Notes: a model not told the origin generated them from the sequence alone. Positions 51,228 to 62,144 are shown, numbered from the stretch's first letter. The stretch: 64,000 nt of DNA from JAFEDN01 sp963712715 (GCA_963712715.1 CAVQJI010000042.1:102993-166992), one strand, 5' to 3'. Translations and numbers: made by a program.

Positions 51228-52239
51228 ATGACTATCAAGCTGGCTATTAATGGTTTTGGACGTATTGGCCGCAACGTATTTCGTGCCGTTTATGAAAGTC
51301 ATCTGAGTAAAGAATTTCAGATAGTTGCCATTAATGATTTAACGGATTTGGCGACTAACGCCCATCTGTTAAAGTACGACAGTATTCATGGCCGCTTCCC
51401 TGGCGATGTTTCCACAGAAGGTAAAGATTTAGTGGTGAACGGCGATAAAATCAAGGTTTGCGCGGAACGCGACCCGGCCAAATTACCTTGGGGAGAGCTG
51501 GGCGTGGATGTTGTATTGGAATGCACCGGTTTATTTACCGAACGGGACAAAGCGAGCGTCCATTTAAAAGCCGGAGCGAAAAAAGTTTTAATCTCAGCAC
51601 CTGCGGGCAAAGACGTTGACGCTACCGTCGTTTACGGAGTCAATCACGATATCATTAAACCGAACCATACTATCGTTTCCAATGGATCCTGCACCACCAA
51701 CTGCCTTGCACCATTAGTGAAGCCTTTGCACGAGGCTTTAAAAATTAAACGCGGTCTGATGGTGACGGTACATGCCTATACCAACGACCAGCGTTTAACC
51801 GACAGTGCGCACAGTGATTTGCGCCGGGCGCGCGCTGCGGCTTTGTCGATGATTCCCAGTAAAACCGGGGCCGCCTCCGCTATCGGATTGGTGCTCCCCG
51901 AGCTTGCCGGCAAACTGGACGGTTACGCCATGCGCGTGCCGGTTGCGAACGTATCGATTGTCGATTTGACCATTGAGGTTGAAAAGCCTACCAGTCCTGA
52001 GGAAATCAATGAAATTATGCGCCAGGCCGCGCATGGTCCATTAAAAGGCGTGCTGGATTACACGTCAGAACCTCTAGTTTCGGTTGATTATAATCACTGT
52101 CCTGCTTCTTCCACGTTTGACTGCCACCCAAACTCGCGTCATCGATAAAACCATGGCGAAAGTCATTTCCTGGTATGACAACGAATGGGGCTTCTCCAAT
52201 CGCATGCTCGACATCGCACGTTTGCTGGGTAAACGATAA
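51228..52239 (+). pseudogene. gapA: Glyceraldehyde-3-phosphate dehydrogenase with one frameshift near the 3' end
   Basis: The frame matches GapA: NGFGRIGRNVFRAVYE at the NAD site and SNGSCTTNCLAP with the catalytic cysteine at residue 155. It breaks at about 52122, where TTTGACTGCCACC carries one extra T. Removing it restores DATQTRVIDK and KVISWYDNEWGFSNRM and a normal stop at 52237-52239, giving 336 residues. Without the repair the protein ends in an unrelated 12-residue tail at 52148 and loses its last 30 residues. Either a sequence error or a true recent mutation is possible; the rest is undamaged. GGAGA lies ten bases before the ATG. Confidence 0.9.
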
Positions 52240-52673
52240 TAAATTTTTAGATACGAAAGAAGTCAGACCGCAAGACTCCCAAGCTTATGCTATTTTAAAT
52301 GATGGTGAGCATCCTGTCAGTTCTGTAGTCATAGAGGCACTAAATAATTATGCCATAAACTCTATTCCCTGGACGAAGAGAGATCAAGGTCAAACTCGAG
52401 AATTGCTTGCCGCTTAATTTGGGCTTCTGCTAAACGGGAATATTAAGTATAAGTTACGAGAAATGTATGCTCTATTAGGTAGTTTTTATGAAAGTTGAGC
52501 TGCTAAAAGTAATGACTGCTCTCAAATCACTTAAAAAAGTGCGGAATTCAGGATAAATTATTAAAAAATCAATTGTTTTATCATAAACACTGTGTCATTA
52601 TTGGACAATGTTACGAGTTTGAAAAGCTTTCGGTTATTTACCAATACAGAATTTAACCATTAAGAGGCATAAA
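52240..52673 (+). other. Gap with a short coding-like remnant
   Basis: Directly after gapA an open stretch to 52417 reads DTKEVRPQDSQAYAILNDGE... and ends ...RDQGQTRELLAA with a stop. It has no start codon of its own and looks like the 3' end of a lost gene; I do not recognise the family. From 52418 to 52673 the DNA is AT-rich and should hold the promoter of the first Sel1 gene, with AGAGGC before its ATG. Confidence 0.4.
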
Positions 52674-54851
52674 ATGAAATTCTTCCCCAACATACCTTCT
52701 CGCTTATTACCCACTACACATCCCATGGCTGATACAGTTACGAATGCGGAAAAACAATTTCAGTTAGGTGAAGCATATCAACTTGGTATAAAAGGATGTA
52801 AAAAAGACGCTAAAGAGGCAGTGCGATACTATCGTTTAGCTGCTGATCAAGGGCATGCAAAAGCAAAAAGTTATTTAGGGGCCTGTTATGATTGTGGCAT
52901 TGGAGTAGTAAAAGATGCCAAACATGCACTGGAATTATATCATGCATCTGCTCAAATGGGTTATGTACATGCGCAATATTATTTAGCTAATCGTTACAAA
53001 GCTGGTATTGGAGTTAAAAAAGACATTAATACAGCCATAAAACTATACCGTTTAGCTGCCGGGCAAAGGCACGCAGAAGCACAAAATACATTAGGTGATT
53101 ATTATATCAATGGTGTTGGAGTTAAAAAAGACATTAAAGAAGCGGTGCAATTATATTTTTCAGCGGCTGAGCAGAAAAATCCGGAAGCGCAATATAAATT
53201 AGGCCTTTGTTATCAATATGGCATTGGCGTGCAGGAAAACGCTGAAAAAGCAGTACATTTTTACTGCTTGGCCGGTGAACAGGGAAATTTGCAGGCACGA
53301 TCTACTTTAAGTTTTTACTACGTAAATGTTGTTGGAGTGAAGGAAGGCGATAAAGAAGCCGTGCGTAAATGCTCTTTAGCTGCTGATCAAGGGGATGCGG
53401 AAGCGCAAAGTGAATTAGGGGATTGTTATCTCAATGGCATTGGAGTAGAAAAAGATGCCAAAACCGCGGTGGAATGGTATGGATTAGCCGCCAGGCAAGG
53501 CAATCAGCAGGCACAATGTAAATTAGGTATTTGTTATCAATATGGAATTGGCGTGCAGGAAAATGCCAAAAAGGCAATGCATTTTTACCGTTTAGCTGCT
53601 GAGCAGGGGAATTTACCGGCACAATATATCCTGGGATTTTCTTATCAACATGGGATTGGAGTGCAACAAAATACCGAAAAGGCAGTGCGTTTTTACCGTT
53701 TAGCTGCCGAACAAAATAATCTGCAAGCCTATGCGCAAGCACAATGTGATTTGGGTACTCGTTATCTGGGCATTGGAGTAGAAAGAGACGCCAAAGAAGC
53801 GGTGCGATGGTATCGTTTAGCTGCTGATCAGAGAAATCCGGAAGCACTATTTAATTTAGGTCTTTGCTATGGAAAAGGACTTGGAGTGGAAAAAGACACC
53901 AAAGAGGCAGCGCATTTTTACCGTTTAGTTGCTGATCAGGGTTATTCGCAGGCACAATCTAATTTAGGTGTTCGTTATGAAAATGGTGATGGAGTGGACA
54001 AAGACATCAAAGCAGCGGTACGGCTATACCGTTTAGCTGCTGATCAGGGCAATCCGTCAGCGTTATATAATTTAGGTGTTTGTTATGCAGAGGGCACTGG
54101 AGTGGAAAAAAATAGCAAAGAAGCAGTGCGTTTATACCGTTTAGCTGCTGATCAGGGCGATCTGTCAGCGTTACATAGTTTAGCTCTTTGTTATGAAGAG
54201 GGCGCTGGAGTGGAAAAAGATAGCAAAGAAGCAGTGCGTTTATACCGTTTAGCTGCTGATCAGGGCGATCTGTCAGCGTTATATAATTTAGGTGTTTGTT
54301 ATCTACAGGGCACTGGAGTGGAACAAGACAGCAAAGAAGCAGTGCGTTTGTTTCGTTTAGCTGCTGATCAAGACATTTCGCTGGCACAACTTAATTTAGG
54401 TATGTTTTATATGATGGGCGAAGGAGTGGAAAAAGATGCCAAAGAAGCGGTGCGATTCTATCGTTTGGCTGCTGCTCACATGGATGCGCGAGCACAAAAT
54501 GAATTAGGGGCTTGTTATGAAAATGGCTTTGGAGTGGAAAAAGACATCAAAGAAGCGGCGCGATTCTATCATTTGGCTGCTGAACAAGGCTATTCGTATG
54601 GACAATGGAATTTAGGTATTTGTTATAGGATGGGCTATGGAGTGGAAAAAGATCAGAAACAAGCGATACGATGGTATCGTTTAGCTGCTGGTCAAGGCCA
54701 TGTTAACTCGCGATATACCTTAATTAATTTTTATGAAAATGGCACTGGGGTAATGAAAGATGTGAATGAAGCAAGATATTTGAGGATAACTACAGAAGCT
54801 CCCACCAATCTTCCCAGCATCGCCCCCAGAGGATCAAGTCTGAATCGGTAA
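52674..54851 (+). CDS. Sel1-repeat protein 1 (18 full repeats)
   Basis: After about 25 residues the 725-residue protein consists of 18 complete 36-residue Sel1 repeats and a partial nineteenth. The consensus is AxxxLGxxYxxGxGVxKDxKEAVR(L/W)YRLAADQG. Sel1 repeats are alpha-alpha solenoids that bind partner proteins; Legionella LpnE, EnhC and LidL are infection-related examples. Unlike LpnE and EnhC, no clear signal peptide is visible (MKFFPNIPSRLLPTTHPMAD), so it is cytosolic or exported by another route. Repeats 1-9 are diverged, 12-15 nearly alike. Its first 1.4 kb is almost identical to the next gene. Confidence 0.92.
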   Translation: MKFFPNIPSRLLPTTHPMADTVTNAEKQFQLGEAYQLGIKGCKKDAKEAVRYYRLAADQGHAKAKSYLGACYDCGIGVVKDAKHALELYHASAQMGYVHAQYYLANRYKAGIGVKKDINTAIKLYRLAAGQRHAEAQNTLGDYYINGVGVKKDIKEAVQLYFSAAEQKNPEAQYKLGLCYQYGIGVQENAEKAVHFYCLAGEQGNLQARSTLSFYYVNVVGVKEGDKEAVRKCSLAADQGDAEAQSELGDCYLNGIGVEKDAKTAVEWYGLAARQGNQQAQCKLGICYQYGIGVQENAKKAMHFYRLAAEQGNLPAQYILGFSYQHGIGVQQNTEKAVRFYRLAAEQNNLQAYAQAQCDLGTRYLGIGVERDAKEAVRWYRLAADQRNPEALFNLGLCYGKGLGVEKDTKEAAHFYRLVADQGYSQAQSNLGVRYENGDGVDKDIKAAVRLYRLAADQGNPSALYNLGVCYAEGTGVEKNSKEAVRLYRLAADQGDLSALHSLALCYEEGAGVEKDSKEAVRLYRLAADQGDLSALYNLGVCYLQGTGVEQDSKEAVRLFRLAADQDISLAQLNLGMFYMMGEGVEKDAKEAVRFYRLAAAHMDARAQNELGACYENGFGVEKDIKEAARFYHLAAEQGYSYGQWNLGICYRMGYGVEKDQKQAIRWYRLAAGQGHVNSRYTLINFYENGTGVMKDVNEARYLRITTEAPTNLPSIAPRGSSLNR

Positions 54852-54857
54852 ATTTAG

Positions 54858-54923
54858 GGCTCAAGTCTGAAATTTTAAGCAGATCCTTTGTTCATGAACT
54901 GCTTAAAATTTCAGACTTGAGCC
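54858..54923 (+). terminator. Hairpin cassette after Sel1 gene 1
   Basis: GGCTCAAGTCTGAAATTTTA and its complement form a 25-base stem around a short loop. It is followed after a few bases by ATTTTTG and then by the AGGAGG ribosome site of the next gene. The same unit recurs after each Sel1 gene. Confidence 0.65.
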
Positions 54924-54965
54924 TGATCAAATATTTTTGAAATTTAATTATTAGGAGGCTTTATA

Positions 54966-57793
54966 ATGAAATTCTTCCCCAACGTACTTTCTCGCTTATT
55001 ACCCACTACACATCCCATGGCTGATACAGTTACGAATGCGGAAAAACAATTTCAGTTAGGTGAAGCATATCAACTTGGTATAAAAGGATGTAAAAAAGAC
55101 GCTAAAGAGGCAGTGCGATACTATCGTTTAGCTGCTGATCAAGGGCATGCAAAAGCAAAAAGTTATTTAGGAGCCTGTTATGATTGTGGCATTGGAGTAG
55201 TAAAAGATGCCAAACATGCACTGGAATTATATCATGCATCTGCTCAAATGGGTTATGTACATGCGCAATATTATTTAGCTAATCGTTACAAAGCTGGTAT
55301 TGGAGTTAAAAAAGACATTAATACAGCCATAGAACTATACCGTTTAGCTGCCGGGCAAAGGCACGCAGAAGCACAAAATACATTAGGTGATTATTATATC
55401 AATGGTGTTGGAGTTAAAAAAGACATTAAAGAAGCGGTGCAATTATATTTTTCAGCGGCTGAGCAGGGAAATCCGGAAGCGCAATATAAATTAGGCCTTT
55501 GTTATCAGTATGGCATTGGCGTGCAGGAAAACGCTGAAAAAGCAGTACATTTTTACTGCTTGGCCGCTGAACAGGGAAATTTGCAGGCACGATCTACTTT
55601 AAGTTTTTACTACGTAAATGTTGTTGGAGTGAAGGAAGGCGATAAAGAAGCCGTGCGTAAATGCTCTTTAGCTGCTGATCAAGGGGATGCGGAAGCGCAA
55701 AGTGAATTAGGGGATTGTTATCTCAATGGCATTGGAGTAGAAAAAGATGCCAAAACCGCGGTGGAATGGTATGGATTAGCCGCCAGGCAAGGCAATCAGC
55801 AGGCACAATGTAAATTAGGTATTTGTTATCAATATGGAATTGGCGTGCAGGAAAATGCCAAAAAGGCAATGCATTTTTACTGTTTAGCTGCTGAGCAGGG
55901 GAATTTACCGGCACAATATATCCTGGGATTTTCTTATCAACATGGGATTGGAGTGCAACAAAATACCGAAAAGGCAGTGCGTTTTTACCGTTTAGCTGCC
56001 GAACAAAATAATCTGCAAGCCTATGCGCAAGCACAATGTGATTTGGGTACTCGTTATCTGGATGGCATTGGAGTAGAAAAGACGCCAAAGAAGCGGTGCG
56101 ATGGTATCGTTTAGCTGCTGATCAGAGAAATCCGGAAGCACTATTTAATTTAGGTCTTTGCTATGGAAAAGGACTTGGAGTGGAAAAAGACACCAAAGAG
56201 GCAGCGCATTTTTACCGTTTAGTTGCTGATCAGGGTTATTCGCAGGCACAAACTAATTTAGGTGTTCATTATGAAAATGGTGTTGGAGTGGACAAAGACA
56301 TCAAAGCAGCAGTACGACTATACCGTTTAGCTGCTGATCAGGGCAATTCGTCAGCGTTATATAATTTAGGTGTTTGTTATGCAGAGGGCGCAGGAGTGGA
56401 ACAAGATAGCAAAGAAGCAGTGCGTTTATACCGTTTAGCTGCTGATCAGGACAATCCGTTAGCGTTATGTAATTTAGGTGTTTGTTATGCAAAGGGCGCA
56501 GGAGTGGAAAAAGATAGCAAAGAAGAAGTACGTTTATACCGTTTAGCTGCTGATCAGGGCCACCCCCCAGCGTTATATAATTTAGGTGTTTGTTATGCAC
56601 ATGGCACTGGAGTGGAACAAGATAGCAAAGAAGCAGTGCGTTTATACCGTTTAGCTGCTGATCAGGGCCACCCCCCAGCGTTATATAATTTAGGTGTTTG
56701 TTATGCAGAGGGCGCAGGAGTGGAAAAAGATAGCAAAGAAGCAGTACGTTTATACCGTTTAGCTGCTGACCAGGGCCACCCCCCAGCGTTATATAGTTTA
56801 GGTGTTTGTTATGCACGTGGCACTGGAGTGGAACAAGATAGCAAAGAAGCAGTGCGTTTACACCGTTTAGCTGCTGATCAGGGCAATCTCCCAGCGTTAT
56901 ATAATTTAGGTGTTTGTTATGCAGAGGGCACTGGAGTGGAACAAGATAGCAAAGAAGCAGTGCGTTTATACCGTTTAGCTGCTGATCAGGGCCATCGGTC
57001 AGCGTTATATAATTTAGGTGTTTGTTATGCAGAGGGCACTGGAGTGGAACAAGATAGCAAAGAAGCAGTGCGTTTATACCGTTTAGCTGCTGATCAGGGC
57101 CATTCGTCAGCGTTATATAATTTAGGTTTTTGTTATGCAGAGGGCGCAGGAGTGGAAAAAGATAGCAAAGAAGCAGTGCGTTTATACCGTTTAGCTGCTG
57201 ATCAGGGCCATCCGTCAGCGTTATATAATTTAGGTGTTTGTTATGTAGAGGGCGCTGGAGTGGAAAAAGATAGCAAAGAAGCAGTGCGTTTGTTTCGTTT
57301 AGCTGCTGATCAAGACATTTCGCTGGCACAACTTAATTTGGGTGTTTTATATATGATGGGCGTTGGAGTGGAAAAAGATGCCAAAGAAGCGGTGCGACTC
57401 TATCGTTTGGCTGCTGCTCACATGGATGCGCGAGCACAAAATGAATTAGGGGCTTGTTATGAAAATGGCTTTGGAGTGGAAAAAGACATCAAAGAAGCGG
57501 CGCGATTCTATCGTTTGGCTGCTGAACAAGGCTATTCGTATGGACAATGGAATTTAGGTATTTGTTATACGATGGGCTATGGAGTGGAAAAAGATCAGAA
57601 ACAAGCATTACGATGGAATCGTTTAGCTGCTGGTCAAGGCCATGTTAGGTCGCGATATGCCTTAATTGGTTGTTATGAAAAAGGCACTGGGGTAATGAAA
57701 GATGTGAATGAAGCAAGATATTTGAGGATAACTACAGAAGATCCCACCAATTTTCCCATCATCGCCCCCAGAGGATCAAGTCTGAATCAGTAA
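54966..57793 (+). pseudogene. Sel1-repeat protein 2 (24 full repeats), one frameshift
   Basis: The gene starts with AGGAGG and ATG at 54966 and duplicates the first half of Sel1 gene 1 with few changes. Near 56080 the run GTAGAAAAGACGCC lacks one A compared with its repeats (GAAAAAGACGCC), moving the frame. The rest continues to 57793 in the other frame from about 56096. Repaired, it encodes about 942 residues with 24 full repeats, six more than gene 1; the extra ones are the near-identical 108-base units at 56330-57290. As read, the protein would stop at 56114 after about nine repeats. Homopolymer context makes a sequence error plausible. Confidence 0.88.
56330..57290 (+). repeat. Tandem 108-base Sel1 repeat array
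   Basis: About nine nearly identical 108-base units, each one Sel1 repeat, differing at a few positions (AGAGGGCGCAGG or AGAGGGCACTGG, GAAAAAGAT or GAACAAGAT, GGCCACCCCCCAGCG or variants). DNA-level identity points to recent expansion by slippage or unequal crossing-over, and copy number should vary between strains. Confidence 0.92.
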
Positions 57794-57799
57794 ATTTAG

Positions 57800-57865
57800 G
57801 GCTCAAGTCTGAAATTTTAAGCAGATCCTTTGTTCATGAACTGCTTAAAATTTCAGACTTGAGCC
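57800..57865 (+). terminator. Hairpin cassette after Sel1 gene 2
   Basis: It is identical in sequence to the cassette at 54858 apart from the base after GAGCCTGAT, and is followed by the same TTATTAGGAGGCTTTA leader of the next gene. Confidence 0.65.
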
Positions 57866-57907
57866 TGATAAAATATTTTTGAAATTTAATTATTAGGAGG
57901 CTTTAAA

Positions 57908-58693
57908 ATGAACTTCTTTCCAAAAGAACCACAGAAAAAACAGATCCCCTCCAACGTACTTTTGACTGCTGATCAGGGAGATCCAGGAGCACAAAATAGT
58001 TTAGGTGATTATTATCGATATGGCATTGGAGTAGGAAAAGATGTCAAAGAAGCGGTACGATTCTATCGTTTAGCTGCTGATCAGGGCCACCCCCCAGCGT
58101 TATATAATTTAGGTCTTTGTTATGAAAAGGGCGCTGGAGTGGAAAAAGATAGCAAAGAAGCAGTGCGTTTATACCGTGAAGCAGTGCGTTTGTTTCGTTT
58201 AGCTGCTGATCAGGGCAGTGCGAAGGCACAATTTAATTTGGGTATTTTATATCTGATGGGCGAAGGAGTGGAAAAAGATGCCAAAGAAGCGGTGCGACTC
58301 TATCGTTTGGCTGCTGCTCAAGGGCATGCGCAAGCACAAAATGAATTAGGGGCTTGTTATGAAAGTGGCTTTGGAGTGGAAAAAGACCTCAAAGAAGCGG
58401 CGCGATTCTATCGTTTGGCTGCTGAACAAGGCTATTCGTATGGACAATGGAATTTAGGTATTTGTTATACGATGGGCTCTGGAGTGGAAAAAGATCAGAA
58501 ACAAGCGGTACGATGGCATCGTTTAGCTGCTGGTCAAGGCCATGTTAGGTCGCGATATACCTTAATTGGTTGTTATGAAAATGGCACTGGGGTAATGAAA
58601 GATGTGAATGAGGCAAGATATTTGAAGAGAACTACAGAAGTTCCCACCAATCTTTCCAACATCGTCCCCAGAGGATCAAGTCTGTATCAGTAA
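57908..58693 (+). CDS. Sel1-repeat protein 3 (short, 5-6 repeats)
   Basis: The 261-residue protein keeps the family ends but has only five full repeats and a partial one. The N-terminus is different (MNFFPKEPQKKQIPSNVLL) and shared with the decayed gene 4. The second repeat contains RLYREAVRLFRLAADQG, a partial unit duplication left by recombination between repeats. The C-terminal repeats match those of genes 1 and 2 (SYGQWNLGICYTMGSGVEKD). AGGAGG precedes the ATG at 57908. The frame is intact. Confidence 0.9.
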   Translation: MNFFPKEPQKKQIPSNVLLTADQGDPGAQNSLGDYYRYGIGVGKDVKEAVRFYRLAADQGHPPALYNLGLCYEKGAGVEKDSKEAVRLYREAVRLFRLAADQGSAKAQFNLGILYLMGEGVEKDAKEAVRLYRLAAAQGHAQAQNELGACYESGFGVEKDLKEAARFYRLAAEQGYSYGQWNLGICYTMGSGVEKDQKQAVRWHRLAAGQGHVRSRYTLIGCYENGTGVMKDVNEARYLKRTTEVPTNLSNIVPRGSSLYQ

Positions 58694-58699
58694 ATTTAG

Positions 58700-58765
58700 G
58701 GCTCAAGTCTGAAATTTTAAGCAGATCCTTTGTTCATGAACTGCTTAAAATTCCAGACTTGAGCC
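58700..58765 (+). terminator. Hairpin cassette after Sel1 gene 3
   Basis: This is the same stem as after genes 1 and 2, with one mismatch in the right arm (AATTCCAG for AATTTCAG). The AGGAGG leader of gene 4 follows. Confidence 0.65.
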
Positions 58766-58807
58766 TGATAAAATATTTTTGAAATTTAATTATTAGGAGG
58801 CTTTATA

Positions 58808-60679
58808 ATGAACTTCTTTCCAAAAGAACCACAGAAAAAACAGATTCCATCCAACGTACTTTTGGCTGCTGATCAGGGAGATCCAGGAGCACAATATAGT
58901 TTTAGGTGATTATTATCGAAATGGCGTTGGAGTAGAAAAAGGTCAAAGAAGCGGTACGATTCTATCGTTTAGCTGCTGAGCAAGGGCATGCAAAGGCACA
59001 ATGTCATTTAGGTATGCTTTATCAAAATGGCGTTTGGCATTGTGAAAAAGACATCAAAGAAGCAGAGCGTTTATACCGTTTAGCTGCTTATGAAGGCGAT
59101 TCATCCGCACAAAATAGTTTAGCTGAGTGTTATTGCACGGGTATTGGCGTGGAAAAAGACACCAAAGAAGCGGTGCTATGGTATCGTTTAGCTGCTGGTC
59201 AAGGAAATCTGTCAGCACAAAAAAGTCTGGGCGATTATTATCAGGGTGGAGTGGAGTACCGGGAAAAGACGCCAAAGAAGCGGTGCGATGGTATCGCCTG
59301 GTGCTGATCAAGGCGATTTGCAGGGACAATGTGAGTTAGGTCGTTGTTATGAAACTGGCTTTGGAGTAGAAAAGGACAACTTGCGAAAGAAGCGGCGCGA
59401 TGGCATCGTTTAGCTGCTGATCAAGAGCATGCAAACAACGTATCCTGCATGATCGGGGAAATCCCGGAGCACAATATAGTTTAGGTGATTATTATCGAAA
59501 TGGCGTTGGAATAAAAAAAGACGCCAAAGAAGCGGTGCGATGGTATCATTTGGCTGCTGATCAAGGCGATTTGCAGGGACAATGTGGTTAGGTCGTTGTT
59601 ATGAAACTGGCTTTGGGGTAGAAAAGGAAGCCAAAGAAGCGGTGCGATGGTATCGTTTAGCTGCTGATCGAGGGCATGCAAAAGCAAAAAATTATTTAGG
59701 AGCCTGTTATGATTGTGGCATTGGAGTGGAAAAAGATGCCCAATATGCACTGCAATTATATCGTGCATCTGCTGAAATGGGTTATGCGCCAGCACAATTT
59801 GATTTAGGTGTTCGTTATGGGAATGGCACTGGAGTAGAAAAAGACGCCAAAGAAGCGGTGCGATGGTATCGCCGGGCTGCTGATCAAGGAAATCGGGATG
59901 CACTATTTAATTTAGGAGGATGTTATTCCCGGGGCGATGGAGTAGAAAAAGATAACAAAGAGGCAGCGCATTTTAACCGTTTAGCTGCTGATCAAGGTTA
60001 TTCCCGGGCACAATGTTATTTAGGTATGTCTTATGAAGATGGCGATGGCGTGGAAAAAAACATCAAAGAAGCGCTACGGCTATATCATTTAGCTGCTAAC
60101 CAGGGCGATCCGTCAGCGTTATATTGTTTAGCTCGTTGTTATGAAAGTGGCACTGGAGTGAAAAAAGATATCAAAGAAGCAGTGCGTTTAACCCGTTTAG
60201 CTGCTGATCAAGGCTTTTCGCAAGGACAATTTGAATTAGGTCGTTTTTATGAAAATGGCACTGGAGTGGAAAAAGACTTCAAAGAAGCGGCACGATGGTA
60301 TCGTTTAGCTGCTGATAAAGGTCTTTCTGATGCACAATATAATTTAGGTCTGTGTTATCGAGATGGCTTAGGAGTGGAACGAGACCTCAGAGAAGCGGTA
60401 CGATGGTATCGTATAGCTGCTGATCAAGGTCATTTTAGGGCACAATCTTGTTTAGGTAGGTGTTATCGAGATGGCGAAGGAGTGGAACGAGACCTGAGAG
60501 AATCGCTCCGGTTCCTCCATTTATCCGCTAAATCCGGTCATGGTTTGCCAAGGAGCATTTTAAGTGATTGTTATAAGAACGGCATTGGGGTAATACGAGA
60601 TATAAATGAAGCAAGATACTGGGAGAGACCTGCACAGAAAAAGCCTGGTTCCAGCGATATTTCCAACAACAATCCGTAA
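58808..60679 (+). pseudogene. Sel1-repeat gene 4, decayed at its 5' half
   Basis: AGGAGG and ATG at 58808 open MNFFPKEPQKKQIPS, nearly identical to gene 3, but an extra T in TATAGTTTTAGG brings a stop at 58907. Further indels follow (near 58940, 59260, 59375, 59440 and 59585). Open pieces are 59014-59307 and 59582-60679. The last piece encodes ten further repeats and the usual end, but its apparent ATG at 59582 comes from a shifted CAATGTG and has no ribosome site. The density of changes exceeds that of neighbouring copies, so real decay is more likely here than sequence error alone. Confidence 0.8.
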
Positions 60680-60688
60680 CAATTTAGT

Positions 60689-60754
60689 GGCTCAAGTCTG
60701 AAATTTTAAGCAGATCCTTTGTTCATGAACTGCTTAAAATTTCAGACTTGATCC
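60689..60754 (+). terminator. Hairpin cassette after Sel1 gene 4, degraded
   Basis: The stem is as before, but the right arm ends TTGATCCC instead of TTGAGCC and no AGGAGG or start codon follows. It marks the end of the tandem array. Confidence 0.55.
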
Positions 60755-60798
60755 CGATAAAATATTTTTAGAATTTACTTATTAAAAAGTAATCAATA

Positions 60799-62129
60799 TT
60801 AATTTAATATAAATTTAACCGCAGGTCCGCGGCCTTCGCGGCGTATTTTACCTTTTTGGATCAGCGAATTCAGTTTTCGGGTGGCGGTATTTCTCGAGGC
60901 GCGCAGATATTTTTCGATTTCGGCAAGCCTGGCTTCTTTGCGGGTTTTGAAAAATGCCAATAATTTTTCATCATCGGAAGAATATGTTTTCTCTGCGGGT
61001 GAAAATGAGAAAACCACTTTGACGTTGTCCGCGCCTTCTAAAAACACCGGTTTGGCTATCCCGGCTTTGGCGCAACTTTCAAATATTAAGCGAATGCCGG
61101 TCCCCAGTTTTTCAATCAGTCCCATCCGGCGGGCTATCCGCGCCAAATGCGGATTTCTGAGATAAGTAGTGCCATCGCCTAAATTATTTAAATCGAATAA
61201 TCCCGGAAAATTTCCCGGGCTAAATATTTCAAGACGGTTATCATACAATGCAATTTTAATCGCTCCAGGAATCCAGTATTTGCGATGGATAACCGCATTA
61301 ATAATCCTTCGCGCAGCGCAGCTTCAGGAATAATGGATTTTCCCTGTAATTTCGTGCCGAGTAATTGATAATCTCTCATTAACCAGGCCTTGACCAGTGC
61401 AAAACTGTTATCAACCTGTTTTCCCAGATGTCCGCGAATTTCTTCACTTTGTATGATCTCACGGCCATCCACACCGGTGAATCGGGTGCAGTAGATAAAA
61501 GCTTCGGGAATATAAACTTCCGGCGTTTCGCAGAATGATAATATTCCGCTGACAGTCGGATGCAGTTTTTGCAGATGATTGCCGGAGCGGGTAATTATTT
61601 TTTCTGTGAGTAAGCGCTCCGTATCTGTTTTCTGAAGTACGGTTTTTAGAAGAGCAGGTGATAAGATATCTATATCTGCCTGTACCGGCTCTTCATCAAA
61701 ATGCAGGCGTTTGTTTTCGCGCATCAATTCTTCAATGTATTCAGCGCTGGCTCGCCGTGTATTTGAACCTGCCCGTAAATAAACGCCTTTGGGAAGTCCT
61801 TCACTTTTAATGAAAACCGGTTTTTTGATACTGAATGGAACGTCTACTATGATAACGCTGATATCATCAAAATTCTTTTCATAAATTTCTACCAACAAAC
61901 TGGGATTGGTCGCGTCGTACAGGCTGTTTGGAAATTCATCATAGATCCTATTGCGTGTAGCATCGTTTATGCCGATAACCTCGCGAGTTTTATCGTCAAC
62001 CCCGATGACGATCTTTCCTCCCACACCGTTAGCAAATGCCACGCAGGTTTTTATCAGACTATGAAAATTAGGCAGAAGGGATTTAAATTCAAGATTCCTT
62101 GATTCCCTCTCTTCAAATACAGGTCCCAT
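60799..62129 (-). pseudogene. AlbA_2/Schlafen-type ATP-binding regulator, one frameshift
   Basis: The N-terminal part is an AlbA_2 domain (ESRNLEFKSLLPNFHSLIKT, VGGKIVIGVDDKTREVIGI, PKGVYLRAGSNTRRAS). The C-terminal part has the HATPase_c_4-like RRMGLIEKLGTGIRLIFE and a winged-helix end. COG2865-type proteins are putative transcription regulators or helicase-associated factors. The frame breaks near 61302: the minus strand GAAGGATTATTAATGCGG lacks one A. Adding it joins REG-IINAVIHRKYWIPGAIKI to YDNRLEIFSPGNFPG. As read, two ORFs (61188-62129, 60799-61248) overlap. It is probably a genuine gene of about 440 residues with one indel. Confidence 0.85.
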
Positions 62130-62144
62130 GGCTTTCCCCGGCTA

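Noticed and set aside
51228..52148. GapA with a natural short C-terminus ending at 52148
   Set aside because: The conserved C-terminal sequence continues in the next frame after a one-base insertion, so the short end is an artefact of the frameshift.
56330..57290. CRISPR-like direct repeats
   Set aside because: The units are 108 bases, contiguous and coding, without unique spacers.
56301..57329. Long open frame of 342 codons on the minus strand with its own 36-residue repeat
   Set aside because: It is the antisense shadow of the 108-base Sel1 units; a repeat length divisible by three keeps all frames open. Similar shadows occur at 53431, 54007 and 55723.
59582..60679. An independent Sel1 gene starting at 59582
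   Set aside because: The ATG comes from a one-base deletion inside a repeat unit (CAATGTGGTTAGG) and has no ribosome site; it is the 3' part of the decayed gene beginning at 58808.
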